NCBI GenBank assembly: GCA_963575745.1
Contig: CAUYUJ010017815.1
Location: forward strand, 624,983-688,982
Reading direction: 5' to 3'
Source of the DNA: Prorocentrum cordatum
Lineage: Eukaryota; Sar; Dinophyceae; Prorocentrales; Prorocentraceae
Length of the DNA: 64,000 nucleotides
The translations under genes were made by a program, and so were the position numbers. Under the pieces are notes generated by a model. It was not told the DNA's origin. It made no database searches and saw only the letters and a program-made list of their open reading frames with translations. The first letter of the stretch is position 1; each line of letters starts with the position of its first letter. Shown here piece by piece: positions 1-10,435 of the stretch.

Positions 1-83
1 TTCCTTCCTCCCGCTGCCTCCTCCCCCATCCATCAGGCTCATCAATCACAGCCCATTTAGATTTCCTTTATCACACTTTTTCG

Positions 84-920
84 GTGGCTCCAACAGGAAG
101 CTCCACCGAAGGCCCCAGTGCCCCGCGCCGCATGCTCCCCCACAGGCCCACTTTCGGCACACCCCTCACCCGTTTCTCGTGCTCCATAGGTAGCTCCACC
201 GCAGGCCCTCCCAGTGCCCGCGCGCAAAGCTTCCCCCCCCGGACACCCATGTTCGTGCCAACACCCTCACCACTTTGTGGCTCCATAGGGAGCTCCACCG
301 AAGCCCCAGTTCCCTCGGTCCGCATGCGTTCTCCCAACAACCCATTTCTGCACACGGCACACCCCTCCACTTTTCGTGGCTCCCCCCCATTACGGGAGCT
401 CCACCGAAAGCCCCAGTGCCCGCGGCCGCATGCGTCCCCCACACCCATTTCGGCACACCCCTCACACGTTTCGTGGCTCCATAGGGAGCTCCACCGAAGG
501 CCCCATTGCCCGCGGCCGCATGCGTCCCCCACACCCATTTCGGCACACCCCTCACACGTTTCGTGGCTCCATAGGGAGCTCCACCGAAGGCCCCAGTGCC
601 CGCGGCCGCATGCGTCCCCCACACCCATTTCGGCACACCCCTCACACGTTTCGTGGCTCCATAGGGAGCTCCACCGAAGGCCCCAGTGCCCGCGGCCGCA
701 TGCGTCCCCACACCCATTTCGGCACACCCCTCACACGTTTCGTGGCTCCATAGGGAGCTCCACCGAAGGCCCCAGTGCCCGCGGCCGCATGCGCCCCCCA
801 CACCCATTTCGGCACACCCCTCACACGTTTCGTGGTTCCATAGGGAGCTCCACCGAAGGCCCCAGTGCCGCCGCCCGCATGCGTCGCCCCCGCCCATTTC
901 GGCACCCCCCCCGCATTTCT
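84..920 (+). repeat. Tandem array 1, about 90-bp monomer
   Basis: Monomers recur with starts at 375, 472, 562, 652, 741 and 831, so the unit is about 90 bp. Units before 375 are divergent. Each contains a conserved core, CCATAGGGAGCTCCACCGAA, and a GCATGC palindrome. The array runs directly into the helicase exon at 931, so it may lie inside the upstream intron of that gene. The open frames through it have no protein-like content. Confidence 0.9.
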
Positions 921-930
921 CGCACGGCAG

Positions 931-1396
931 GGTCATCACCACGGTGGCGTGCCAGGGGCGCACCATGCGCGAAGGCGACGGGGCGGGGGAACGGCGCTCC
1001 GGGGGCGGCCAGACCTCCGGGGCGCGAGCAGTCCGCGGCCAGACCATCTCTCGGTCCTGTGGACTCTCGCCCTGGGCCGTCGGCTGCCCGGCGCGCTGCT
1101 CCCTCGGTCGACGTCGCCCAGGCGTGATCCTGGATTGCGGCCGCCACGAGGTAGGGAACGGCAAGAAGGAGGACGACGACTGGTGGCTGGAGCTCTACGC
1201 GCTGCTCTCGCGCGCCACGCGCCACGAGGACCTCCTGCTCATGCGGGCGCCGCGCATCGAGTTCTTCCTGGCAGGGCCGCCGCAGGGCTTGCGGAAGCAG
1301 CTGGAGCAGTTTGCGGCGCGCACGAAGCGGTGCAGGAGGGAAGCGACGGCCCTCGCCAGGGAGCTCGGCTTCACCGAGTTCATCCGCGAGGCCTGA
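931..1396 (+). CDS. C-terminal exons of an SF1 (PIF1/UvrD-like) helicase, partial
   Basis: After removing a 147-bp intron (975-1121), the frame reads TTVACQGRTMREG, then GVILDCGRHE, DDDWWLELYALLSRAT and HEDLLLMRAP, and ends at TGA 1394-1396. These match motifs V and VI and the tail of superfamily 1 DNA helicases (known family pattern; no search was run). The first exon seems to start at 931 after CACGGCAG. Only motif V onward is present. The ATPase Walker motifs would lie upstream, outside the window or lost. The last ~50 residues are basic and helical (GLRKQLEQFAARTKRCRRE). An identical fragment lies inverted at 5439-5904. It may be a host gene end or part of a mobile unit. Confidence 0.6.
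975..1121 (+). other. Predicted 147-bp intron with GC-AG ends
   Basis: The exon reads GCGCGAAG, the intron begins GCGACG and ends GCCCAG, and the next exon starts GCGTGATC. Both junctions carry the same AGGCG, so the cut can slide within a short direct repeat. The splice joins MREG to VILDC, restoring the helicase motif. The intron is 49 codons long without a stop in the reading frame, so the unspliced frame also stays open. Confidence 0.6.
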
Positions 1397-2141
1397 CCTG
1401 AGGAGCGTCTCCCCCGAGCCGCGCCTTCTCTCGACTGCCCGACTAATTGTTTGGCCTCGCGCCGCGGACGACCCGCGCGCGTCGCTGGGACCCTCTCGGG
1501 GCGACCAGCGCGCGTCGCGGGAACTCCGTGCTGCGGGGGGCCCGGCGCCTCGTTCGCCCGTCGTCGCTCTGCCCAGCGGTCAGAGACTTGCCCGCTATCA
1601 GCCAGCCAGTTAGCTAGTCAGCTCTCTCTGCTTCGCGCAGCGGACGACCCGCGCGCGTCGCTGGGACCCCGCCCGGGGCGACCAGCGCGCGTCGCGGGGA
1701 CTCCGCGCTGCGCTGCGCCCGCAGCCTTCGATTTTGGAGTGCGCGGGCAAAGAGGAAGGAAAAGAAGAGCCGAAAGCGGGCGCGATCCTCGCAAGAGGCG
1801 TGCCGACATGGGCGTCGCGACGTGCGGACGCTGCCGTCGGGGTTCCCGCGGAAGCTGCCTGCGGCGGCCACGCCGAGTGTCACGTGTGTTCGGACAGGCA
1901 TGCTCGACACTTACACTAGGCGGTTCCATGATCGCATTCATGCAAATATATTCACTCGCGCGCAGACCCATTCATACTCAGATTCCCTCGCGCTCTGACT
2001 CACCCGCGTTCTTTCTCTCGTAATCAGATCAATCGTAATCCTTTGCGTTGTGTACCCCGCCACATTTCGGCACACCCCTCATGCGGTTCGTGGCCCCATA
2101 GGGAGCGCCACCGAAGAAGATACTCCCAATTGCGATACTCA
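1397..2141. other. Arm sequence downstream of the helicase; no gene recognised
   Basis: GC-rich sequence with repeated GGGGCGACCAGCGCGCGTCG-like blocks at about 1463-1530 and 1640-1715. Near 2080-2130 there is one degenerate copy of the array core. The same sequence is present inverted at about 4695-5438. Confidence 0.5.
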
Positions 2142-2174
2142 CAACTGCATATGGTTGGGTCCTTCGCCAGGATA
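2142..2174 (-). repeat. Border box at the inner end of the left arm
   Basis: Read on the minus strand it starts TATCCTGGCGAAGG and continues through CCCAACCATA. The same box is at 4662-4694 (plus) and, slightly changed, at 26323-26352 (plus), each time next to array-type monomers. It coincides exactly with the inner limit of the inverted repeat, which suggests a true element end. Confidence 0.6.
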
Positions 2175-2490
2175 ATTGTTCCGCCCACCCTGCAGATGTG
2201 CACCCGGAGGTGCCCCCAAAAATACTTCCCGCTGCGATGGCCTTGCAGGCGTATTGTTGTGCCCAAGTAGTTTGCCATGAGTAGCGCTCCGAGAAACCTC
2301 GCCAATGCTTCCCTCGGCTGCCTGTCGGCACGGCCAGCTCGCAACTTGCGAAGATCAGCACTCCGAGAATCATCGCGAATGCTTTCTCTTGGCAATCTGC
2401 AAGCTCCAGTGGGAACGCTCACTGGCGGCCGCTTGAGATGGCCGCCGCTGTCCCCCCTGACGCGGGGTAGCCAAACTTCTCCGCGAAGAG
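2175..2490. other. Spacer start; nothing recognised
   Basis: Unique sequence between the left arm and the decayed gene on the minus strand. No motif or repeat was seen. Confidence 0.5.
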
Positions 2491-3211
2491 CTAGGTGCCA
2501 TCAAGCATGGTCTTGGTGCTGTCCTTGTGCTTCTGGCGCTCCTTCAGCCTCCTCACTTCCTCTGGGTCCATGTTGTCCTCGTTCTTCATCTCGCTCAAGG
2601 CGACTTGCATTACTTCGCGGAGGTCGCCCTCGTCGTTCCTCGCGATCTTGAGCGCTAGCTCGCGCCAGCTCTGCACTGTAAAGGCTTTCTTCCCCTGTCT
2701 CTGCCATTTGTCCACTGGGCACCTCGCGACGAGGTCGCAGCCTTCGATCTTGTGCGTCATCGGGGAAGACATTGGGAGCGCATCGAATGGCTCCTCTGGG
2801 CTCATCTTCTTGGCCGCGTCGAAGAACTCGCACTGGCACTCGTCGATGGCGTCGTCGAATTGCTGCGGCAGCCCTTCCGCAATGAGCGCTTGCCATCCGT
2901 CTCCCACTTTGAGCTCCACCATCATCAAATGGTCCGCTCTTGAAAGGGAAGAACTTGCTCTCGCACCCAATATTTGGTCATGTCTCGTAGTCTGGCCCAA
3001 ACGTGTCCTTCATTTTGTCCACCAATTCCGCCGAGAGCACGTCCTTTTTGTGTTTCTCCTGCGTCTTCACCAGCTGCATCCAGTCCACCTCGCACCAGAA
3101 CTGCCACTTTTCGCCCTGCGAGTTGAGACTGGGGCCCCAGGAGAAGATAGAGGGCGAAGCGCCGAGAACCGCTGCCAGATCACCGGCGACCTGCCCCGAC
3201 TCATCCAACAA
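2491..3211 (-). pseudogene. Decayed gene of unknown function
   Basis: The minus strand reads protein-like sequence in pieces: an upstream part with KWQFWCEVDWMQLVKTQ and KMKDTFGPDYE, a middle piece with TKYWVREQVLPFQERT, and a downstream part from MVELKVGDGWQ through KKMSPEEPFDAL and NMDPEEVRRLKERQKHKDS to a stop at 2491. The pieces lie in different frames within about 90 bp (2900-2990), which needs at least two small indels. No splice sites fit, so decay is more likely than introns. The family is not recognised. The last part is charged and probably helical. Confidence 0.45.
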
Positions 3212-4661
3212 GAAACGCCGTGCCTTTCACCGACGCGATCCGGCCCGCCGCCAGCTCGCCGCGGGGCCCCACCGAGGACCATTCACTCACTCGCAAGTCG
3301 TCGTGCGCCGACAGGCGCGTAGACGCAACTGAGACATGCAATGATGGCTCGCGCTGGCCCTCGAGCCGGACTCGCATTGCATGCTCTCTCCTATTGCAGC
3401 TGCGTGTTTGGCGACCCGACTCGCCCATTCGTTCCTCGGGCGTCCAACCTTCTGAACAAACCTTTCTGTAGCCGACGCGCGCGTTCTGGGAGTGAACGCG
3501 CGCTTCGCCCCCCTCCAATGCGCGCGCCGCTCTTCCATGTGATGGCAGCTGTCGCTCGAATAATTTGCATGACAATTGCGTTCGGCCTGCTTTCTTCAAT
3601 TCAATATTGCTTGAAACCAGCGACAGAAAGATAACTGCGACGCAGGCTCCGGCCCAGACTGCCGACGAAGCAAGCCGGCGCAACCAGGCCGACCCGCCGC
3701 TGGAGCAGCCCGAACAACGCAGGCACACCCCCCATAGGCCCCAGGACCCCGCAGACGCATGACCACCAAAACCCCGCAGGACACAGCAAGGCACCACAAA
3801 CCCCCGCAGCCCCCCAGGGCCCCCCGGCGCACCCCGTGACCTCCCGCGACCCTCGTGGACCGAGCGGGGTCCCGCAGAACCCCGCGCGACCATTGAGAAC
3901 CCCTCTGCGCCCCCCAGAACCAAACAAGAACCCGCAGGTACTTCGTCAGGAATCCCCCAGACGCCGAACAAACTTCCGAGGGCCCCCTCCAGAATGCCCG
4001 AAGACCCCCCAAAATCACCCCACCATCCCCCGGACCCATCCAGGACACGCCGGGGCCCAGGGGGACCATTCAAAGGAACGGGCCCAGGAAGCAAGATTCC
4101 AAGGCGCCGCTCTAGAACAGATCGCTCTCCTACATCCCCCCCGCGCCCCCCCCCAGGTTACCGCTCTGAAAAGTGCCCGCTCGCGTTCTGCGGGCCCTGC
4201 CGTGCCGGCGACAGGAAAGGGGGCCCCTGTTCTGGCGACTGACATGCGCGCGCTGGCGAGGGGCCCCTTAGTTCTGTGACGGGCACCGCGTCCTGGTGAG
4301 GACCTGGAGCTCCCGGCTGGGAGTTTGCCCGAGGACTGGGGAAGAGTGGCAGGGAGAGCAGCGGCCAAACGTAGGAGGAGCGAAAGCAGCCAGGGGCGAG
4401 TTCGGCAGGTGGCACTACCAGACTCGCAGCGAATGCCGAGCTGTCCTCGTGCTTCGGGGCCGCGTGCACTGGTCATTCGCGGCGCTGGTGGGCCCTGAAC
4501 ACTCTTTATCACTATTAATTTAAATTCTAAGCAGAAGCCCCCCTCGGAACTCCCTCCTGGGAGGCTAAATCCTAGACGTCTCACGATCATCCATCAAACG
4601 CAAAATGCGGCGCATATCGCCATGCGAAGCTAATCCCTAAACTCTCACGATCCTCCATCAA
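3212..4661. other. Spacer between inverted arms; no gene seen
   Basis: From 3720 to 4060 the plus strand is a degenerate run of CCCC/GACCCC/AGAACCCC blocks. The long minus-strand frame over it is Gly/Ser-rich low complexity. At 4573-4660 there is a dispersed repeat (GATCATCCAT ... GGCGCATATCGCCATGCGAAGC ... ATCCCTAAA) also found near 7465-7545. Nothing else was recognised. Confidence 0.5.
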
Positions 4662-5438
4662 TATCCTGGCGAAGGACCCAACCATATGCAGTTGTGAGTA
4701 TCGCAATTGGGAGTATCTTCTTCGGTGGCGCTCCCTATGGGGCCACGAACCGCATGAGGGGTGTGCCGAAATGTGGCGGGGTACACAACGCAAAGGATTA
4801 CGATTGATCTGATTACGAGAGAAAGAACGCGGGTGAGTCAGAGCGCGAGGGAATCTGAGTATGAATGGGTCTGCGCGCGAGTGAATATATTTGCATGAAT
4901 GCGATCATGGAACCGCCTAGTGTAAGTGTCGAGCATGCCTGTCCGAACGCACGTGACACTCGGCGTGGCCGCCGCAGGCAGCTTCCGCGGGAACCCCGAC
5001 GGCAGCGTCCGCACGTCGCGACGCCCATGTCGGCACGCCTCTTGCGAGGATCGCGCCCGCTTTCGGCTCTTTTTTCCTTCCTCTTTGCCCGCGCACTCCA
5101 AAATCCAAGGCTGCGGGCGCAGCGCAGCGCGGAGTCCCCGCGACGCGCGCTGGTCGCCCCGGGCGGGGTCCCAGCGACGCGCGCGGGTCGTCCGCTGCGC
5201 GAAGCAGAGAGAGCTGACTAGCTAACTGGCTGGCTGATAGCGGGCCAGTCTCTGACCGCTGGGCAGAGCGACGACGGGCGAACGAGGCGCCGGGCCCCCC
5301 GCAGCACGGAGTTCCCGCGACGCGCGCTGGTCGCCCCGAGAGGGTCCCAGCGACGCGCGCGGGTCGTCCGCGGCGCGAGGCCAAACAATTAGTCGGGCAG
5401 TCGAGAGAAGGCGCGGCTCGGGGGAGACGCTCCTCAGG

Positions 5439-5904
5439 TCAGGCCTCGCGGATGAACTCGGTGAAGCCGAGCTCCCTGGCGAGGGCCGTCGCTTCCCTCC
5501 TGCACCGCTTCGTGCGCGCCGCAAACTGCTCCAGCTGCTTCCGCAAGCCCTGCGGCGGCCCTGCCAGGAAGAACTCGATGCGCGGCGCCCGCATGAGCAG
5601 GAGGTCCTCGTGGCGCGTGGCGCGCGAGAGCAGCACGTAGAGCTCCAGCCACCAGTCGTCGTCCTCCTTCTTGCCGTTCCCTACCTCGTGGCGGCCGCAA
5701 TCCAGGATCACGCCTGGGCGACGTCGACCGAGGGAGCAGCGCGCCGGGCAGCCGACGGCCCAGGGCGAGAGTCCACAGGACCGAGAGATGGTCTGGCCGC
5801 GGACTGCTCGCGCCCCGGAGGTCTGGCCGCCCCCGGAGCGCCGTTCCCCCGCCCCGTCGCCTTCGCGCACGGTGCGCCCCTGGCACGCCACCGTGGTGAT
5901 GACC
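5439..5904 (-). pseudogene. Second copy of helicase C-terminal exons
   Basis: Exons 5861-5904 and 5439-5713 with a 147-bp intron at 5714-5860 repeat the left copy almost exactly (Ala to Val in LELYVLLSRAT, Met to Val in RTVREG). Upstream on this strand, up to 10 kb, there are only repeats and no helicase N-terminal domains, so this is an orphan 3' fragment that cannot encode a working helicase. Confidence 0.6.
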
Positions 5905-5934
5905 CTGCCGTGCGAGAAATGCGGGGGGTGTGCC

Positions 5935-6390
5935 GAAATGGGTGGGGGTGACGCATGCGGGCGGCGGCACTGAGGCCTTCGGTGGAGCTCCCTATGGAGC
6001 CACGAAACGTGTGAGGGGTGTGCCGAAATGGGTGTGGGGGACGCATGCGGCCGCGGGCACTGGGGCCTTCGGTGGAGCTCCCTATGGAGCCACGAAACGT
6101 GTGAGGGGTGTGCCGAAATGGGTGTGGGGGACGCATGCGGCCGCGGGCACTGGGGCCTTCGGTGGAGCTCCCTATGGAGCCACGAAACGTGTGAGGGGTG
6201 TGCCGAAATGGGTGTGGGGACGCATGCGGCCGCGGGCACTGGGGCCTTCGGTGGAGCTCCCTATGGAGCCACGAAACGTGTGAGGGGTGTGCCGAAATGG
6301 GTGTGGGGGACGCATGCGGCCGCGGGCACTGGGGCCTTCGGTGGAGCTCCCTATGGAGCCACGAAACGTGTGAGGGGTGTGCCGAAATGA
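5935..6390 (-). repeat. Tandem array in the right arm, 90-bp monomer
   Basis: Five to six copies of the same 90-bp monomer as in array 1, opposite orientation, nearly identical to each other. Confidence 0.9.
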
Positions 6391-6394
6391 CACC

Positions 6395-7060
6395 CCAGTG
6401 GGACCTTCGGTGGAGCTCCCCATGGGGCCACGAAACGTTGTCCTGGGTGGGGGAGACGCATGCGAACACCCTACTGGGACCTTAGGTGGAGCTCCCTATG
6501 GGGCCACGAAAACGCTGTCCTGGGTGGGGGAGACGCATGCGAACACCCCCACTTGGGCCTTCGGTGGAGCTCCCTATGGGGCCACGAAGCGCTGTCCTGG
6601 GTGGGGGAGACGCATGCGAACACCCCCAGTGGGACCTTCGGTGGAGCTCCCGATGGGGCCACGAAACGCTGTCCTGGGCGGGGGAGACGCATGCGAACAC
6701 CCCTACTGGGACCTTCGGTGGAGCTCCCTATGGGGCCACGAAACGCTGTCCTGCGTGGGGGAGACGCATGCGAACACCCCTATTGGGACCTTCGGTGGAG
6801 CTCCCTACGGGGCCACGAAACAGTGTCCTGGGTGGGGGAGACGCATGCGAACACCCCCACTTGGGCCTTCGGTGGAGCTCCCTATGGGGCCACGAAACGC
6901 TGTCCTGGGTGGGGGAGACGCATGCGAACACCCCCAGTGGGACCTTCGGTGGAGCTCCCTATGGGGCCACGAAACGCTGTCCTGGGTGGGGGAGACGCAT
7001 GCGAACGCCCCCAGTGGGACCTTCGGTGGAGCTCCCTATGGGGCCACGAAACGTGTGAGG
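6395..7060 (+). repeat. Tandem array 2, about 77-bp monomer
   Basis: The box GCCACGAAACG recurs at 6427, 6503, 6581, 6658, 6735 and onward to 7045, spacing 76-78 bp. Half of each unit (CTTCGGTGGAGCTCCCTATG ... GCCACGAAAC, and GCATGCG) is shared with the 90-bp monomer. The other half (CTGTCCTGGGTGGGGGAGA) is different, so this is a recombined monomer type. Confidence 0.9.
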
Positions 7061-7079
7061 GGTGTGACGACATGGGCGG

Positions 7080-7268
7080 TGGGGACGATGATGAAGACGA
7101 TGATGAGGATGAGGATGTGGATGAGGATGATGCTGCAGATGATCATTCTGACGGAAGAGAGAAGAGGAGGGGGAGGAGGGAGGAGGGGGAGGAGGAAGGA
7201 GGAGAGGAACGCGGGGCACCGTCTCTTCAAAACGAGGACCCAACACCACAGGATGGCTGGGAAAAAAA
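7080..7268 (+). repeat. GAT/GGA tract and conserved post-array box
   Basis: GATGAT and GGAGG tracts (7085-7210) are followed by a box (7211-7268) containing TTCAAAACGAGGACCCAAC, ACCACAGGATGG and TGGGAAAAAAAA, then an A-rich stretch to about 7315. The box recurs after array 4 (27923-27980) and, more diverged, after array 3 (8829-8883). Confidence 0.75.
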
Positions 7269-7299
7269 AGAAAAGAAAGAAGAAACACAAAAGAAACAA

Positions 7300-7680
7300 A
7301 CAACAACAAAAAACGCGGCGCGGGCCTCATCCCGCGCGCGCGGCCGAAGGGGGCGAATTCCTTGCCCCTCGCGATCCCGCGTTGAAAATGCGGCGCGGGG
7401 CACGTCCCACCCGCGCGGCTGAATACTGCCCTGGCCCCGCCTCTGGGGAAGTGAACCTTCGACCCCTCGCGATCATGCATTACAAATGTGGCGCGGCACA
7501 CATCGCCGTGCGAAGCGAATCCCTAAATCCGCGCGATGCTGAATTAAAGTTGCGACGCGGGCTACATCCCGCGCGCGCGGCCGAAAGGGGGCGAACTCTC
7601 TGCCCCTCGCGATCATTAGTAACAAATGTAGCGCGGAACGCATCCCACCCGCGCGGCTGAGTATTCCCCACACCCAACCG
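7300..7680. repeat. Degenerate GC-rich dispersed repeat, roughly 60-bp periodicity
   Basis: Units alternate CATCCCGCGCGCGCGGCCGA and CCTCGCGATCATNNATTACA-type segments. Related sequence is present at 4573-4660, and a similar but distinct degenerate repeat lies at 8900-9350. Confidence 0.6.
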
Positions 7681-7704
7681 CGCGCTCCTGTACGGTTCCT
7701 CCTG

Positions 7705-7912
7705 CATGCTGTTCCTCCCGCGCGCTGCGCGCTGCTCCTTCCTGCCCCTCGCTGATCCACGCGGCCTTTCCCGATGGCTTGCATGCGCCAGAGTGCGTCT
7801 TGATCTGCAATGGGTTTCTAGGGTGGATGGGATGTGGGCGCCGCGCCAGTGCGTGGCACGTCCAGTACGTTGACATGTTCACGCTCTTGTTGACCCTAAA
7901 TCCAAAACCCTA
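7705..7912 (+). repeat. About 200-bp direct repeat, copy 1
   Basis: Contains CCCGATGGCTTGCATGCGCC and CGCTCTTGTTGACCCTAAA. Matches 9405-9640 over its full length at roughly 80 percent by eye. Copy 2 has gained a GT microsatellite. Confidence 0.7.
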
Positions 7913-8183
7913 AACGCCATGCGTTCCACATATTAATGAAAACCCCAAACAAATTACCCTGTGACGTACCCAACCCATTTGTATCATGGGAAACGAGGAG
8001 TTGGCCGAAACTTGCATGGACAATCGAATTGCAGGGTCCGTTGTTTGATATGTAAGCTGCTTGGGACACGCGCCCATGGCATGATGCGCAGGAGAACCAT
8101 ACAAGAAAGAGGGGCAACAACTACAGGCTCGAAGAGGACATGGGGAGTCGGGAACGAAGAGCAGGAGAAAGACGTGCGGGAAG
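7913..8183. other. Nothing recognised
   Basis: Unique sequence between the direct repeat and array 3. Confidence 0.4.
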
Positions 8184-8765
8184 CCCACTGTGCTGGGCCC
8201 CTCAGCAGGCCTCGAAAGTGGCGACAGTTTCACAAATCGCAGCCCCCCAGGGATGGCGAGGTCCCATTTGAGTCTGCGGCGGGTACCCACTGTGCTGGGC
8301 CCCCCAGCAGGCCTCGAAAGTGGCGACAGTTCCGCAGATCGCAGCCCCCCAGGGATGGCGAGGTAGGTACCATTTGAGTCTGCGGTGGTTACCCACTGTG
8401 CTGGGCCCCCCAGCAGGCCTCGAAAGTGGCGACAGTTTCACAGATCGCAGCCCCCCAGGGATGGCGAGGTCCCATTTTGAGTCTGCCGTGGGTACCCACT
8501 GCGCTGGGCCCCCCAGCAGGCCTCGAAAGTGGCGACAGTTTCACAGATCGCAGCCCCCCAGGGATGGCGGGGTCCCATTTGAATCTGCGGTGGGTACCCA
8601 CTGTGCTGGGCCCCCCAGCAGGCCTCGAAAGTGGCGACAGTTTCACAGATCGCAGCCCCCCAGGGATGGCGAGGTCCATTTGAGTCTGCGGTGGGTACCC
8701 ACTGTGCTGGGCCCCCCAGCAGGCCTCGAAAGCGGCGACAGTTTCACAGATCGCAGCCCCCCAGG
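8184..8765 (+). repeat. Tandem array 3, about 102-bp monomer
   Basis: Units begin CCCACTGTGCTGGGCC at 8184, 8286, 8392, 8495, 8597 and 8698 (spacing 101-106). Each holds GCAGGCCTCGAAAGTGGCGA and ATCGCAGCCCCCCAGG. The monomer is unrelated to arrays 1, 2 and 4. Confidence 0.9.
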
Positions 8766-8828
8766 CACGGGGACGAGCGAGGTAAAAGGCAGGGGGGAAG
8801 AGAGGGACAGGAAGGAAGGAAGGAGACT

Positions 8829-8883
8829 CGCGAGCAGTGCTATATTCAAAACGAGAACCCAACGCAGGAGGGTTGGGAAAAAT
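8829..8883 (+). repeat. Diverged post-array box
   Basis: Contains ATTCAAAACGAGAACCCAAC, GGAGGGTTGGG and AAAAA, the same module that ends arrays 2 and 4, here after a GGAAGGAAGG tract. Confidence 0.65.
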
Positions 8884-8899
8884 AGCCCTTCCTTCCTGC

Positions 8900-9350
8900 C
8901 CTGTCGGGCTTAATTCCTAAGCCCGCATTCCATGCGTGCCCGCACGCGGATTCTGCCCCCCCAGCGTGGCGGCGAATTCCTACCCCCCCTGCCCCATGCG
9001 TGCCCACTCGAGGATCGCGCCCCTCTGCCCCGGCGGGCTGTTTCTTAAACTCGAATTCCATGCGTGCCCGCACACGGATTCTGCCCCTCCCGCCTGGCGG
9101 CTAATTCCTAAACCTCCTATCCCATGCGTGCCCGCTCGAAGATCGCGCCCTTCCCGCTCGAGAATCGCGCCCCTCCCGCGCGGCTGCCAATTCCAAACCC
9201 GCTAATTCCATGCGTGCCCGCTCGAGGATCGTGCCCCTGCCGTTCGAGGATCGTGCCCGGTCCCACGTGGCGGCTAATTTCTCAAACCCCATGGCACGCG
9301 TGCCCGCTCCAGGATCGTGCCTCTCCCGCTCGGGAATGCGCCCCTCCAGA
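8900..9350. repeat. Degenerate repeat, roughly 60-bp units
   Basis: CCATGCGTGCCCGC recurs with GGATTCTGCCCCTCC and GAGGATCGCGCCCC. At least seven imperfect units. No coding content. Confidence 0.65.
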
Positions 9351-9404
9351 CACTCCGAAACGATGTCGCGCGCTCCTCCCGAAGGCCGCCGCGCGCTCCT
9401 GTGC

Positions 9405-9640
9405 TGTTCCTCCTGCCTGCTGTTCCTCCCGCGTGCGCCGCGCTGCTCCTGCCTGCTACTCGCTAATCCACGCGGCCTTCCCCGATGGCTTGCATGCGCC
9501 AGAGTGTGTGTCTTGATATGCAATGGGTGTCCAGTATGGGTGGGATGTGAGCACCGCGCCAGTGTGTGTGTGTGTGTGTGTGTGACACATCCAATCAGTT
9601 GACATTTCCGCGCTCTTGTTGACCCTAAACCCTATGCCCG
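9405..9640 (+). repeat. About 200-bp direct repeat, copy 2
   Basis: Second copy of 7705-7912, interrupted by (GT)n at about 9561-9583. Confidence 0.7.
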
Positions 9641-9778
9641 AAACCCTGGGCCGCACGCAGTGGTCATGCGCGACGCCGGTAGGCCCAGCGGCTGCCAAAG
9701 GTGCGCAGCCTGATGTAAAAGCGATGTGACAGGGCAGCTGGTGCAGGCCGCCTCGGGGATGGCGCGCTCGGGGTAGCC

Positions 9779-9943
9779 AAGTCGGGCCTGTCCCTCTACC
9801 AGAGGACTGCTCACAAATAGTTTTCTTTTTATAAAAAAACTGGTGGCCATTCTTTATGTTATTTTTGGATCACTTTTGAACATGTTTTGCATATGTTTCA
9901 CTTGTCGATAAGAATCCCCCTGTAGGGGGGCTCGCCCGACCTA
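9779..9943. mobile_element. MITE-like element, copy 1
   Basis: The left end AAGTCGGGCCTGTCCCTCTA is the inverted counterpart of the right end, which in reverse begins TAGGTCGGGC. The interior is AT-rich in a GC-rich locus. Flanks are GGGGTAGCC (9770-9778) and GGGGTTGCC (9944-9952), a 9-bp target duplication with one mismatch. It is non-coding, so it would depend on a transposase elsewhere. Confidence 0.7.
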
Positions 9944-10089
9944 GGGGTTGCCTGGGCCGCCTCACTTCGCACGTCGATGCCCACCATGCGCGACGTGCGG
10001 CAGTCCTTCGCGCCCTCGCGCCGCTGCCCTGGAGAAGGCGCGCGGGGGGGGGGTGATTCTGGAGGGGGGCGCCAGGACTCACTACGATT

Positions 10090-10246
10090 AGGTCGGGCAT
10101 GTCCTCTTACAGGCGGATCTTGGACGAACCTTTAAACATGCCCCAAGAAAGATTCAAACATAGTCTAAGATAGTCAAAAGATCGTCCCCAGTTTATTGTT
10201 GTGCATGCTTTTGAATATTCCTCCTGTAGAGGGACAAGCCCGACTT
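10090..10246. mobile_element. MITE-like element, copy 2
   Basis: Ends AGGTCGGGCATGTCCTCTTA and, inverted, AAGTCGGGCTTGTCCCTCTA. AT-rich centre. The 8-mer CACTACGA occurs just outside both ends (10080-10087 and 10251-10258), a likely 8-bp target duplication if the element edges are extended by 2-4 bp. Confidence 0.7.
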
Positions 10247-10435
10247 CAAACACTACGAGCGGGGCCAGGGCCCGAGCCAAGGAACAGGCGCCCCCCGCAG
10301 CGCGATGAGGGCATACTGCGGGGCCCCGAAGCCAAGCTGCCCTCTGGTCCCCGCAACGAGCGGCCGGGGGCAAGGCGCCGGGCAGCCGCGACCGTCGTCG
10401 GCACCGAGGGCTCAATGACCAGGCCGAGAGGGGGG

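Larger units (their letters stand above)
375..2174 (+). repeat. Left arm of a large inverted repeat
   Basis: This stretch is nearly identical to the reverse complement of 4662-6390, with only scattered substitutions and small indels. The inner match ends sharply at 2174/4662. The outer edge falls inside the tandem array and cannot be fixed. The arm holds the array, two helicase exons and about 780 bp of downstream sequence. The arms are separated by about 2.5 kb of unrelated spacer, so this is two opposed copies of one unit rather than a simple hairpin. Confidence 0.9.
4662..6390 (-). repeat. Right arm of the large inverted repeat
   Basis: Reverse complement of the left arm. Reading on the minus strand: array (6390 to 5935), helicase exon, intron, last exon, downstream block, border box at 4662. 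Differences from the left arm are few, so the duplication is recent or has been homogenised. At 6390 the sequence changes abruptly to the 77-bp array monomer. Confidence 0.9.

Noticed and set aside
3201-4094. 297-codon minus-strand frame
   Set aside because: Gly/Ser/Leu low complexity from CCCC-rich repeats, with no domain.
375-6390. Helitron identity for the helicase-bearing inverted unit
   Set aside because: No Rep/HUH motif, no TC...CTRR ends, and only the last helicase motifs present. Kept only as a question in the findings.
7888-7913. CCCTAAA motifs as interstitial telomere repeats (also near 9621)
   Set aside because: Only one or two imperfect units inside a dispersed repeat.
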